DNA from: Paraburkholderia sp. Ac-20340
Lineage (GTDB): Bacteria; Pseudomonadota; Gammaproteobacteria; Burkholderiales; Burkholderiaceae
Assembly (NCBI RefSeq): GCF_017104965.1
Contig: NZ_JAAGPR010000017.1
Location: forward strand, 1 to 64,000
DNA: 64,000 nucleotides
Direction: 5' to 3'
Under the pieces are notes generated by a model, which saw only the letters and a program-made list of their open reading frames with translations, made no database searches and was not told where the DNA came from. Made by a program: the position numbers and the translations under genes. Shown piece by piece: positions 25,820-33,863 of this stretch; the first letter of the stretch is position 1, and each line of letters begins with the position of its first letter.

Positions 25820-26584
25820 ATGCGCATTCTCCTCATCTCGCCCAGCCACGCCGAAGGCGCCTGGCTGCAAAAGGCCCTGCAGGAAAGCGCCCACAGCCTG
25901 CAACGCGCGGAAGAGCTGCGCGACGGTCTCTATGTCGCGGGCGAAGAGCCGTTCGACGCGGTGATCGCCGTCGCGCTCGACGGCGCCATGCTGCCCGAAC
26001 TGCTCGCGCTCCTGCCCCGCTTCGCCGAAGCGACCAAAGGCGCGACCATCATCGCCGTGCTCGGCATCGAAGCGACCGCCGCCGCGCGCTCGCAACTGCT
26101 GCGTGCGGGCGCCGATGCGTGCTTCCGCTATCCGTTCTCGTTTATCGAAATGCACGAGCGCATGCTCGCGCTGCTGCGCACGGGCCCCGCGCCCGCTGCG
26201 CTCACGGCGTTGAGCGCGCAAGCGGGTGCAAAAGCGGGCACAAAAACGGGCACAAAATCCGGCGCACCCTTGAGCACCGACGGCGAGACGCCCCTGCCGC
26301 TGCTCGATGCGAGCACGCGCGAGATCGTCGAAGGCGCACGCCGCGCCGAACTCACGCGCCGCGAATACCTGCTGGTCGAATGTCTGCTGCGTCAGGCCGA
26401 TATGCCGGTGCCGCGCGATCAGATGATTCGCTACGCGTGGCCCGAAAAAGACGATATCGATCCTTCCACCGTGAACCTCGTGGTCTCGCGCCTGCGCCGC
26501 AAACTCGAACGCGAAGCCATCGAAGTGCGCATCGAAACCATCAGCCGATACGGCTATCAACTCACGCTGCCGAAGCACGCGTAA
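25820..26584 (+). CDS. OmpR-family regulator with a degenerate receiver
   Basis: The 254-residue protein is a paralog of the one at 22800. The receiver-like domain has Val51 at the phosphoacceptor site (DAVIAVALDG), SPSH in place of the acidic pocket, and Tyr104 (FRYPF) in place of the essential Lys. A Lys/Gly/Thr repeat linker (AGAKAGTKTGTKSGA, about 135-150) leads to an intact winged helix (LTRREYLLVECLL...SRLRRKL...SRYGYQL). The loss of three key residues in both paralogs suggests a conserved phosphorylation-independent mode, not random decay. Confidence 0.85.
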   Translation: MRILLISPSHAEGAWLQKALQESAHSLQRAEELRDGLYVAGEEPFDAVIAVALDGAMLPELLALLPRFAEATKGATIIAVLGIEATAAARSQLLRAGADACFRYPFSFIEMHERMLALLRTGPAPAALTALSAQAGAKAGTKTGTKSGAPLSTDGETPLPLLDASTREIVEGARRAELTRREYLLVECLLRQADMPVPRDQMIRYAWPEKDDIDPSTVNLVVSRLRRKLEREAIEVRIETISRYGYQLTLPKHA

Positions 26585-26609
26585 ACCCAAAACACGCGAC
26601 CTGAACCCA

Positions 26610-26626
26610 AGGTAACCGCTTATGGG
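26610..26626 (-). repeat. Isolated iteron outside the origin
   Basis: The minus strand reads CCCATAAGCGGTTACCT, 16 of 17 bases identical to the origin iteron at 19576 and fitting the consensus fully. It lies 6.2 kb from the array, just after the two-component block. It may titrate Rep, mediate looping to the origin, or be a relic. Confidence 0.7.
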
Positions 26627-26676
26627 ATTTCAGGTCACATGCGTGTCATGGGTCGTGTACCTGTCGCGCAAAAAAC

Positions 26677-26705
26677 AAAGCGGCACGCATCGAGCGTGCC
26701 GCTTT
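26677..26705. terminator. Intrinsic terminator after the two-component block
   Basis: A perfect 12-bp stem AAAGCGGCACGC / complement has a 5-nt loop, A-rich on the left and T-ended on the right. It separates the convergent regulator gene (ending 26584) and DUF4148 gene (ending 26772) and can stop both. Confidence 0.82.
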
Positions 26706-26771
26706 CGCATGAACCTCCAGACACCGCGCAAGCGCCGCCCTGACGGCGCTTTGAGCCTGTAAAACAAGGCC

Positions 26772-27053
26772 TCAATGCGCGTAGAGCGTCGAGTTCAGGT
26801 AGGCGAGTTGACCATCCTGCTCGGCTTGCACGAGTTCGTGATAGACCTCGGCGCGCGTCTTCTGATGCACCGGCTGACCATAAGGTGCTACCCAACCGCC
26901 GTTGTTGAACGCGGTGGCCGTGTTGTTCATGGCGACCTGGGTCGACGTGGCCGGCTGGGCGTTCTGCGCGGGGGCCGTATCGGCGGTTTGGGCGAAAGCG
27001 GACGTGGTGACAACAGCACCTGCGAAAGCAGCGATGAGCATGAGCGACTTCAT
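26772..27053 (-). CDS. DUF4148-like small secreted protein
   Basis: The 93-residue protein has a signal peptide (MLIAAFAGAVVTTSAFAQ) and the DUF4148 signature TRAEVYHELVQAEQDGQL. The family is a frequent marker of Burkholderiales and has no known function. Together with the one at 20460 it brackets the two-component block, so these secreted proteins may belong to the same regulon; this is inference from position. Confidence 0.75.
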   Translation of the reverse strand: MKSLMLIAAFAGAVVTTSAFAQTADTAPAQNAQPATSTQVAMNNTATAFNNGGWVAPYGQPVHQKTRAEVYHELVQAEQDGQLAYLNSTLYAH

Positions 27054-27380
27054 GGAAACTATCCTCCAGAGAACGTATTTGTTGGCCGCGTTGGCCGGCT
27101 GGCGAATGCGATCAGGCGCATTCCGGTATGGAGAGAATAGTTAGGTCAGCCTATCGAACCCGATGCATCACCATGAAAGAATGTTTAGACAAACGCCAGG
27201 AAACGTTGAGAAAGGCGTGGCGCGGGAAATAGCGCGCCTCGATGCCGCTGCCGCAATGCCGCTGCCTCAATGCCGCTTAGTCCTTGCGCTGCTTTGCATC
27301 GGAAAACTTCATCGTTCTGCGTGGGCGATGCGCTTCGTAGAATCGGTCGAACCTTACGCACCGGTTAAAGAATCGATCCC
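27054..27380. other. Divergent intergenic region
   Basis: 327 bases between divergently transcribed genes (DUF4148 protein and SsuA-like binding protein). It must hold two promoters. I could not pick out hexamers, an operator or an RNA structure with confidence. Confidence 0.35.
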
Positions 27381-28340
27381 ATGAGCACACGCCGCGACTT
27401 CCTCAAATTCACCCTGGGCGCCGCCGCTGCCGCGCTGCCCGCGCTCGACGTTTCACGCGTGCTGGCGGCGCCCGCGCCGCGCACGCTGCGCATCGGTAAC
27501 CAGAAGGGCGCGCTGAGCATCCTGAAGGGCCGTGGCGCGCTCGAACAACGGCTCGCGCCGCTGGGCGTCAACGTCACCTGGACCGAATTCAACGCGGGGC
27601 CGGTGCAGCTCGAAGCGCTCAATGTCGGCTCGATCGATTTCGGCGATGTGGGCGAAGCGCCGCCAATCTTCGCGCAGGCCGCTGGCGCGCCGCTCGCCTA
27701 TGTGGCGGCCACGCCGCCGCGTCCGCGCTCGGAGGCCGTGCTCGTGCCGCGCAATTCCACCTTGCGCGACGTGGCGGATCTCAAGGGCAAGCGCGTGGCG
27801 TTCAATCGGGGCAGCAATGTGCACTACTTCCTCGTGCAACTGCTGCGCAAACACGGTCTCGATTACGCCGATGTGCGCCCCGTGTTCCTCTCGCCGCCCG
27901 ACGCGCGCGCCGCGTTCGAAAACGGCTCGATCGACGCCTGGGTGATCTGGGACCCGTTCTACGCGGCGGCGCAGACGAACCTGGGCGCACGCGTACTCGC
28001 CGATGCAAGCGGCGTAGTCGGCAATCGCGGTTTCTATTTTTCGTCGCAGAAGTTCGCGCAGCAGAACGCCGACGTGATCCGCATCGTCATCGACGAAATC
28101 GCGAAAACGGAAGAATGGGGCAAGACCCATCGCAGCGAATATGCCGCCGAACTGGCGAAGCTCTGGGGTCTGCCCGCGCCGGTCGTGCAGCAGGCCGTCG
28201 ATCGCAATGAATTCGGCGCGGTTCCCATCACGAAGTCGATTCTCGGCGAGCAGCAGAAGATCGCCGATACGTTCCTCGACTTAGGTCTCGTGCCCAGACG
28301 GGTGGACGTGCTGCAGGCGGCGGCCTCAGGTCTCGTCTGA
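27381..28340 (+). CDS. Aliphatic-sulfonate-type ABC substrate-binding protein (SsuA-like)
   Basis: The 319-residue periplasmic protein has a twin-arginine-like signal (TRRDFLKFTLGAAAAALPAL). The mature part fits the SsuA/NMT1 family: IGNQKG, FNAGPVQLEALNVGSIDFGDVGEAPPIFAQAAG, DLKGKRVAFNRGSNVHYFLVQLL and DAWVIWDPFYAAAQ. Such proteins bind alkanesulfonates, taurine or related sulfur compounds. No permease, ATPase or monooxygenase genes lie beside it, so it must share a transporter encoded elsewhere or be an orphan. Confidence 0.85.
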   Translation: MSTRRDFLKFTLGAAAAALPALDVSRVLAAPAPRTLRIGNQKGALSILKGRGALEQRLAPLGVNVTWTEFNAGPVQLEALNVGSIDFGDVGEAPPIFAQAAGAPLAYVAATPPRPRSEAVLVPRNSTLRDVADLKGKRVAFNRGSNVHYFLVQLLRKHGLDYADVRPVFLSPPDARAAFENGSIDAWVIWDPFYAAAQTNLGARVLADASGVVGNRGFYFSSQKFAQQNADVIRIVIDEIAKTEEWGKTHRSEYAAELAKLWGLPAPVVQQAVDRNEFGAVPITKSILGEQQKIADTFLDLGLVPRRVDVLQAAASGLV

Positions 28341-28376
28341 GCGCCGCCGTGGTTACCATTGCCTTGAACTGGCCAA

Positions 28377-30089
28377 TCAGCCGCGCGACTTCGTCAACGT
28401 GACGGTCTCGAACAGCTCGTAGTTCGAGGTGGGCGTCTGGTCGGCGCCCGGCGCGTGATAGTAGTTCATCGTGATGGTGGTCTTGCCGTCATGCGCGCCG
28501 GGGTCCACGTCGAATACCGCAATCCCATAACCGGTACCCGTATCGCGCTGCGCGGACCAGATCGCGTCCTCCAGCGCGTCCGCGCCCGGACGCACATACG
28601 AGCCCGCCGCCGCGCCCGCGGCCGTGTTCGGCACCGGCCGGTTGGGCTTCGTGAAGATCTGCGCCTGCGGATTGCCGTTACCCGCATCCACGCCATACAC
28701 GTCGAGCGGCGCGCTGGTGCCCCCGCCGCCCAGAATCAGGTGGATGGTGCCGTGACTCGTGTCGAAGGTGTTCGCGCCCGCCTGCGCCAGTTGTGCGTGC
28801 GCGACCGGCTTCGGCTGCAGCGTATCGACGGGCTCGCCCGTCTTCGCATCCACGCCCGCATGATGATTGCAGCCGCGCACCGGATAGCTGCGCTCGTAAT
28901 CGTGATCGTGGCCGCACACCACCAGATCCACGCCATAGCGGTCGAACAGCGGCAGCCACGCCTCGCGCAGGCCCTTGTCCGAACCGTTGCCGGTCTTCGA
29001 CGAACTGAGCGCGTCCTGATGCATCTGCACGACGATCCAGTCGATATCGTCGTCCTGCGCGGCCTGATGCAGCGTCTTTTCGAGCCAGCGCGTCTGTTCG
29101 CCGTTGCTGTAGCCGCGCACGTAGAACGAGGTGCCGGCCGCAATCGGCGCATTGCCGGTGCTGGCGACCGGCACGAGCGGCGCGGGACCGGCCACGAAGG
29201 CGGCGGCGTCCTGATAGACCACATCGTCGGCGTCGAGCGAAATAAACAGCACATTGCTCACACGAAAGCGATACCAGCGCCCCGAAAAGCGTGTGCCGTT
29301 ATCGGGCAGCGTATAGCGCGTCAGATACGAATCCAGCCCCTGTGCGCCGTTGTAGAACTCGATTTCGTGATTGCCCGGACAAGGCATCCACGGACGGTTC
29401 GACGACGACGTCTGGTTGTTGTTGCCGAAGTCGCGCCACACCTCGGTCTGATGCGCGGGATTCAGGTTCGCGTAGCACAGGTCGCCGTTGAGCAGGTGAA
29501 ACAGCGGCTGGAAGCGCTCGACGGCTTCCACGGCAAAGCGGCTTTGCGGCGACGACAACACCCAGCCCGTGTTGGGCGTGGCCAGGTCGCCGTAGCTCGT
29601 GAAACGGAACGGTTTGCGGCCGTGCGGCGCGGTCTTGACGGTCGCGTTGAAGGGATTGCCCGCGTGGCTGTCGTTATCGGCGGTGACCTCGTAGCGATAG
29701 GTCGTGTCCGCGTGCAGATCGCGCAGACGCGCGTGATAGGTGAACACGACCACGCCGGTGAGGCCGTCCGTGTAGGTGCGCTGGATCGCGTCGACGGTGT
29801 CGCGGCGGCCACGGTCGGTCGTATAGGTCACGCGCGGGCGCGTGGCGGCCGCAAGCGAGGCCCACGAGACCACCACTTCGCTCGTCGGGTCCGCGCCCCA
29901 GGTCAGGTGAATCTGCTCGGGCGTGCCGTCGGGCGTGGCCGTATCGGCTTTCGCCGCGCCGGAGAGCGCCGCGGCGGCGCCCGCCGCGCTCGCAAAGCCG
30001 GATGCGCCGGCGAGCTTCAGAAAGCCGCGGCGCGACACGCCGCTGGTGGAATCGGTGGACGGTGTATCGGGAATGTTCTTGTTCGTCAT
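28377..30089 (-). CDS. Tat-exported purple-acid-phosphatase-like metallophosphoesterase
   Basis: The 570-residue protein starts with a twin-arginine signal (SRRGFLKLAGASGFASAAGA). An Fn3-like N-terminal domain (IHLTWGADPTSEVVVSWASL, about 50-145) precedes a calcineurin-like catalytic domain with metal-ligand motifs SYGDLATPN, NGDLCYAN, PGNHEIE, VQMH and CGHDHDYERS, the order seen in purple acid phosphatases. A bi-metal centre and release of phosphate from organic esters are expected. It probably scavenges phosphate in the periplasm or outside. The frame continues to 30206, but the Tat motif supports 30089. Confidence 0.85.
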   Translation of the reverse strand: MTNKNIPDTPSTDSTSGVSRRGFLKLAGASGFASAAGAAAALSGAAKADTATPDGTPEQIHLTWGADPTSEVVVSWASLAAATRPRVTYTTDRGRRDTVDAIQRTYTDGLTGVVVFTYHARLRDLHADTTYRYEVTADNDSHAGNPFNATVKTAPHGRKPFRFTSYGDLATPNTGWVLSSPQSRFAVEAVERFQPLFHLLNGDLCYANLNPAHQTEVWRDFGNNNQTSSSNRPWMPCPGNHEIEFYNGAQGLDSYLTRYTLPDNGTRFSGRWYRFRVSNVLFISLDADDVVYQDAAAFVAGPAPLVPVASTGNAPIAAGTSFYVRGYSNGEQTRWLEKTLHQAAQDDDIDWIVVQMHQDALSSSKTGNGSDKGLREAWLPLFDRYGVDLVVCGHDHDYERSYPVRGCNHHAGVDAKTGEPVDTLQPKPVAHAQLAQAGANTFDTSHGTIHLILGGGGTSAPLDVYGVDAGNGNPQAQIFTKPNRPVPNTAAGAAAGSYVRPGADALEDAIWSAQRDTGTGYGIAVFDVDPGAHDGKTTITMNYYHAPGADQTPTSNYELFETVTLTKSRG

Positions 30090-30501
30090 GTCGAATCGCC
30101 TCGTGACCGGGCAGCGCGAGCACGCGACTGCGCGTTTTGCAGGGAGAGTGTCGGCGAAACGATGGCTTTCTTGCATGACCTCGCGATGACACACACGGGG
30201 CGCCAAGCCAGCCGCCGCAAGCGATTTGCAATAAGTCGTCTAGTTAACTCGCGATGATTCAAGGCCTGCGAGCCGCGCCCGAATTGCGTCAATGCGCCGG
30301 AATGACACCGTATTCGTCGATGGAATGCGCCGTTCTAGTGCACTTATCGGGGATTGCCAGGGCATTCCCTGGATCGGCCCGTTTTTATTGAAAAGCGCTT
30401 GCGTCCTGCATTTTGTTCCCGCAATCTTGTCTAGACAACACGGACGGGCCGCACGCTGCGCCCGCTTCATTACGGTTAGCTCGATGACAAGGAGTAGCGA
30501 C
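30090..30501. other. Divergent intergenic region with HutC-type operator
   Basis: 412 bases between the phosphatase and the amino acid transporter. The frame is open leftward from the transporter gene, but the strong ribosome site at 30489-30494 places the start at 30502. A possible promoter (TTGAAA at 30388 and TTTTGT at 30411, 17 bases apart, weak) lies just before the palindrome listed separately. Confidence 0.4.
30427..30438. promoter_or_regulatory. Candidate HutC-subfamily operator
   Basis: TTGTCTAGACAA is a perfect 12-bp palindrome whose centre GTCTAGAC fits the GT-N-TA-N-AC pattern known for HutC-subfamily GntR regulators. It lies 64 bases upstream of the first transporter gene; the last gene of the cluster (35558) encodes such a regulator. 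Confidence 0.55.
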
Positions 30502-31362
30502 ATGCAGGTGAAGTGCACCCGACTGGTCAAGGCCCTGATCGGAGCCGCGTTCGGCGCGGCGCTGCTGGCAGGCGGCAACGCAGGCGCGAAGGAATGGAAG
30601 ACCGTGACGATCGCGCTCGACGGCAGCTACGCGCCGTGGAATCTGACCCTGCCGGGCGGCAAGCTCGGCGGCTTCGAACCGGAACTCGTCGCCAATCTCT
30701 GCGCCCGCGCGCAACTGCAGTGCAACCTGGTCACGCAGGATTGGGACGGCATGATTCCCGGTCTGCAGGCCGGTAAGTTCGATGTCCTGATGGATGCGAT
30801 TTCCATCACGCCGGACCGCGAAAAGATCCTCGCGTTCTCGAAGCCGTATGCGGCCACGCCCGCAACCTTCGCCGTGTCGGACACGAAGATCCTGCCGAAG
30901 TCCGGTCCCAACGCGAGCCAGGTGAAACTCGACAACGACGCGCGCAGCAACCTGCCCGCCATCGACGGCCTGCGCAAGGCGCTCAAGGGCAAGACCATCG
31001 GCCTGCAATCGGGCACGATCTACACGCGCTTCGTGACCGACAACTTCAAGGACGTGGCCTCGATCCGCGTCTACAAGACCTCGCCCGAGCGCGATCTCGA
31101 CCTGGCCAACGGCCGTATCGACGCGTCGTTCGACGATGTCACCTACTACGCCGCCAACGCCGGCAAGCCCGATTCGAACAGCATCGTCATGGCGGGCCCG
31201 CAGATCGCCGGTCCGGTCTGGGGCCCGGGCGAAGGCCTCGCCTTCCGCAAGCAGGACGCCGATCTGAAAGCGAAATTCGACACCGCCATCGCCGCCGCAC
31301 AGGCCGACGGCACGGTCAAGAAGCTCGCGCTCAAGTGGTTCAAGACCGACGTGACGCCTTGA
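30502..31362 (+). CDS. Polar amino acid ABC transporter, periplasmic binding protein
   Basis: The 286-residue protein has a signal peptide (LVKALIGAAFGAALLAGGNA) and the type II binding-protein fold of HisJ/ArgT/NocT: IALDGSYAPWNLTLPGGKLGGFEPELVANLCARA, DWDGMIPGLQAGKFDVLMDAISITPDR near mid-domain, and IGLQSGTIYTRFV. It likely captures a cationic or aromatic amino acid, such as histidine, lysine or an opine. AAGGAG is seven bases before the ATG. It is first in an operon with two permeases, an ATPase, a lyase-family enzyme and a regulator. Confidence 0.9.
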   Translation: MQVKCTRLVKALIGAAFGAALLAGGNAGAKEWKTVTIALDGSYAPWNLTLPGGKLGGFEPELVANLCARAQLQCNLVTQDWDGMIPGLQAGKFDVLMDAISITPDREKILAFSKPYAATPATFAVSDTKILPKSGPNASQVKLDNDARSNLPAIDGLRKALKGKTIGLQSGTIYTRFVTDNFKDVASIRVYKTSPERDLDLANGRIDASFDDVTYYAANAGKPDSNSIVMAGPQIAGPVWGPGEGLAFRKQDADLKAKFDTAIAAAQADGTVKKLALKWFKTDVTP

Positions 31363-31478
31363 TCGCGTCAAGCCGCATGGGAGGCCCGCGTGGCCTTCCA
31401 GGCGGATTTGCCGGATCGTTCGCTTGTTCGTTGCTTCTTCGTTGCTGGTTCGTCGCTTGTTAGTTTGAGGTAGTCATC

Positions 31479-32201
31479 ATGTCAGTGATCGAAATGCTCG
31501 GCTTCGGCGCCGAGGGCTGGGGCGGCGTCCTGCTGCTGGGCGCGCTCATGACGGTCGTGCTCACCATCGCCGCGCTGGCGCTGGGCGCCGTGTTCGGCGG
31601 CCTCATCGCGGCGGCCAAGCTCTCGCGCTTTCGCGTATTGCGCGTGCTGGGCGACTGCTACACCACGGTGTTTCGCGGCGTGCCCGAACTGCTCGTCATC
31701 TATCTGTTCTACTTCGGCGGATCGGCGCTGGTGACGAGTATCGGCCAGCTGTTCGGCGCCGATGGTTTCGTCGGCGTGCCGCCGTTCGCGATCGGCGCGG
31801 TGGCCGTGGGCATGATCTCCGGTGCGTATCAGGCCGAGGTGTATCGCGCCGCCGTGCTGGCGGTTTCGCGCGGCGAACTGGAAGCCGCCCGCGCGATCGG
31901 CATGCCGACGCTGACGATGGCGCGCCGCATCCTGATTCCGCAGGTATTCCGCTTCGCGTTGCCGGGCATCGGCAATGTGTGGCAGCTCAGTCTCAAGGAC
32001 TCCGCACTGATTTCCGTGACGGGTCTGGCCGAGTTGCTGCGCGCAAGCCAGGTGGCGGCAGGATCGACGCATCAGTACTTCCTGTTCTTCGTCGCTGGCG
32101 GCGCGCTGTATCTGGCCATGACGGGCGTCTCGAACCGCATCTTCGGCCGCGCCGAAGCGTATGTCGGCCGCTCCTTCAAGCGCAATTTCGCGCGCAACTG
32201 A
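31479..32201 (+). CDS. Polar amino acid ABC transporter permease (HisQ-like)
   Basis: The 240-residue inner-membrane protein has five or six membrane segments. The His/Glu/Gln/Arg permease signature is visible: FRGVPELLVIYLFYFGG near the first third and the EAA loop EVYRAAVLAVSRGELEAARAIG. It pairs with the permease at 32246. The 116-base gap after the binding-protein gene has no terminator I can see. Confidence 0.9.
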   Translation: MSVIEMLGFGAEGWGGVLLLGALMTVVLTIAALALGAVFGGLIAAAKLSRFRVLRVLGDCYTTVFRGVPELLVIYLFYFGGSALVTSIGQLFGADGFVGVPPFAIGAVAVGMISGAYQAEVYRAAVLAVSRGELEAARAIGMPTLTMARRILIPQVFRFALPGIGNVWQLSLKDSALISVTGLAELLRASQVAAGSTHQYFLFFVAGGALYLAMTGVSNRIFGRAEAYVGRSFKRNFARN

Positions 32202-32245
32202 TTCCACCTCTACGCGAATACGCACATCAAGCGGCGGACCCCGAC

Positions 32246-32992
32246 ATGCATATCGATATCGACTTTCTGCTCGACACGCTGCGCCAGTTGATCGCAGCCG
32301 TGCCGACCACGCTCGAACTGTTCTTCGCCTCGCTCGTGCTGGGCGGCCTGCTTTCGCTCGTGATCGTGGCCATGCGCGTTTCGCCGCGCTGGCTGCCCAA
32401 TCGCTTTGCGCGCGCCTACATTCTGGTGTTTCGCGGCTCGCCGCTGCTGATCCAGATGTTTCTCGTCTACTACGGCCTCGGCCAGTTCGGCGTGATCCGC
32501 GAAAGCTTTCTCTGGCCCGTGCTGCGCGAACCTTATGTGTGCGCCGTGCTGTCGCTCGCACTTTGTACCGCGGGCTATACGGCGGAAATCATTCGCGGCG
32601 GCCTGATGGCCGTGCCGGTGGGCCAGATCGAAGCCGGCTATGCGGTGGGTCTCTCGGGCTTTTCGCTGCTGCGTCGCGTGATCGGCCCGATCGCGCTGCG
32701 CCAGTGTCTGCCCGCCTATTCCACCGAAGCCGTGCTGCTCGTGAAATCCACTGCGCTGGCCAGTCTCGTCACGGTCTGGGAAGTCACGGGCGTGGCGCAA
32801 CAGATCATTCAGCAGACGTATCGGACCACTGAAGTGTTTGCCTGCGCCGCGCTCATCTATCTCGCGCTCAACTTCTTCGTGGTGCGTTTGATCGGCATGC
32901 TGGAAAAGCGCCTTTCGCGCCATCTGCGCGGTGCGCCGACTGCACCTGCGCGCAAGCTGACGTCGCTCGAAACGCCGCGCGCCGCATCCTGA
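32246..32992 (+). CDS. Polar amino acid ABC transporter permease (HisM-like)
   Basis: The 248-residue membrane protein has the family elements FRGSPLLIQMFLVYYGLGQF and the EAA loop AEIIRGGLMAVPVGQIEAGYAVG. It would form the channel together with the HisQ-like protein. The frame is open upstream to 31979 inside the preceding gene; the ATG at 32246 gives the normal family length and begins 44 bases after that gene's stop. Confidence 0.9.
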   Translation: MHIDIDFLLDTLRQLIAAVPTTLELFFASLVLGGLLSLVIVAMRVSPRWLPNRFARAYILVFRGSPLLIQMFLVYYGLGQFGVIRESFLWPVLREPYVCAVLSLALCTAGYTAEIIRGGLMAVPVGQIEAGYAVGLSGFSLLRRVIGPIALRQCLPAYSTEAVLLVKSTALASLVTVWEVTGVAQQIIQQTYRTTEVFACAALIYLALNFFVVRLIGMLEKRLSRHLRGAPTAPARKLTSLETPRAAS

Positions 32993-33025
32993 CCTGATCA
33001 CCCCGGACATCTACGGAGTCACCCC

Positions 33026-33817
33026 ATGAACGCAGCCGCACCGGTCGCCCTGTCCGTCAAGAACATTCACAAGTCCTTTGGCGAGCATCATGTGCTGAAA
33101 GGCATTTCGCTCGACGCCCATAAAGGCGATGTCATTTCGATTCTCGGCGCGAGCGGCTCGGGCAAGAGCACGTTTCTGCGCTGCCTGAATCTGCTGGAAA
33201 TGCCCGACGACGGCACCGTCGCGCTCGAAGGCGAAGCGCTGAAAATGAAGCGCCGCCGCGACGGCAAACTGCAGCCGGAAGACCGCCGCCAGGTGGATCG
33301 CGTGCGCTCGCAACTGGGCATGGTGTTCCAGAACTTCAATCTCTGGTCGCACATGACGGTGATGCAAAACCTGATCGAAGGCCCGATGCGCGTTCTCAAG
33401 CGCACGCGCGCCGAAGCCACCGAAGAAGCCGAAGCGCTGCTCGCGAAAGTGGGCCTCGCAGACAAGCAGGGCCATTATCCCGCGCATCTTTCGGGCGGCC
33501 AGCAGCAGCGCGTGGCGATTGCCCGCGCGCTGGCCATGCATCCGAAAGTCATGCTGTTCGACGAGCCGACTTCGGCGCTCGATCCCGAACTGGTCGGCGA
33601 AGTGCTGCGCGTGATGCGCGCGCTCGCGGAAGAAGGCCGCACGATGCTGGTCGTCACGCACGAAATGGGTTTCGCCAAGCACGTATCGAATCGCGTGATG
33701 TTCCTGCATCAAGGTCTAGTCGATGCGGACGGCACGCCGCAGGAAGTGTTCGGCGAACTGAAGTCGGAGCGCTTCCGCCAGTTCGTATCGAGCCATCAGG
33801 ACCGCAACGCTCACTAA
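33026..33817 (+). CDS. Polar amino acid ABC transporter ATP-binding protein (HisP-like)
   Basis: The 263-residue ATPase has Walker A GASGSGKST, the HisP-type insertion with a Q-loop (GMVFQNFNLWSHMTV), signature LSGGQQQRVAIARAL, Walker B VMLFDEPTSALDP and the H-loop VVTHEMGFAKHV. It energises the importer with the two permeases. TACGGAG lies upstream of the ATG. The length and motif order are standard for the family. Confidence 0.93.
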   Translation: MNAAAPVALSVKNIHKSFGEHHVLKGISLDAHKGDVISILGASGSGKSTFLRCLNLLEMPDDGTVALEGEALKMKRRRDGKLQPEDRRQVDRVRSQLGMVFQNFNLWSHMTVMQNLIEGPMRVLKRTRAEATEEAEALLAKVGLADKQGHYPAHLSGGQQQRVAIARALAMHPKVMLFDEPTSALDPELVGEVLRVMRALAEEGRTMLVVTHEMGFAKHVSNRVMFLHQGLVDADGTPQEVFGELKSERFRQFVSSHQDRNAH

Positions 33818-33863
33818 ACGTAGTTCAACGCAGTCTGTACGGAAATATTCAGGTATCCCGATC

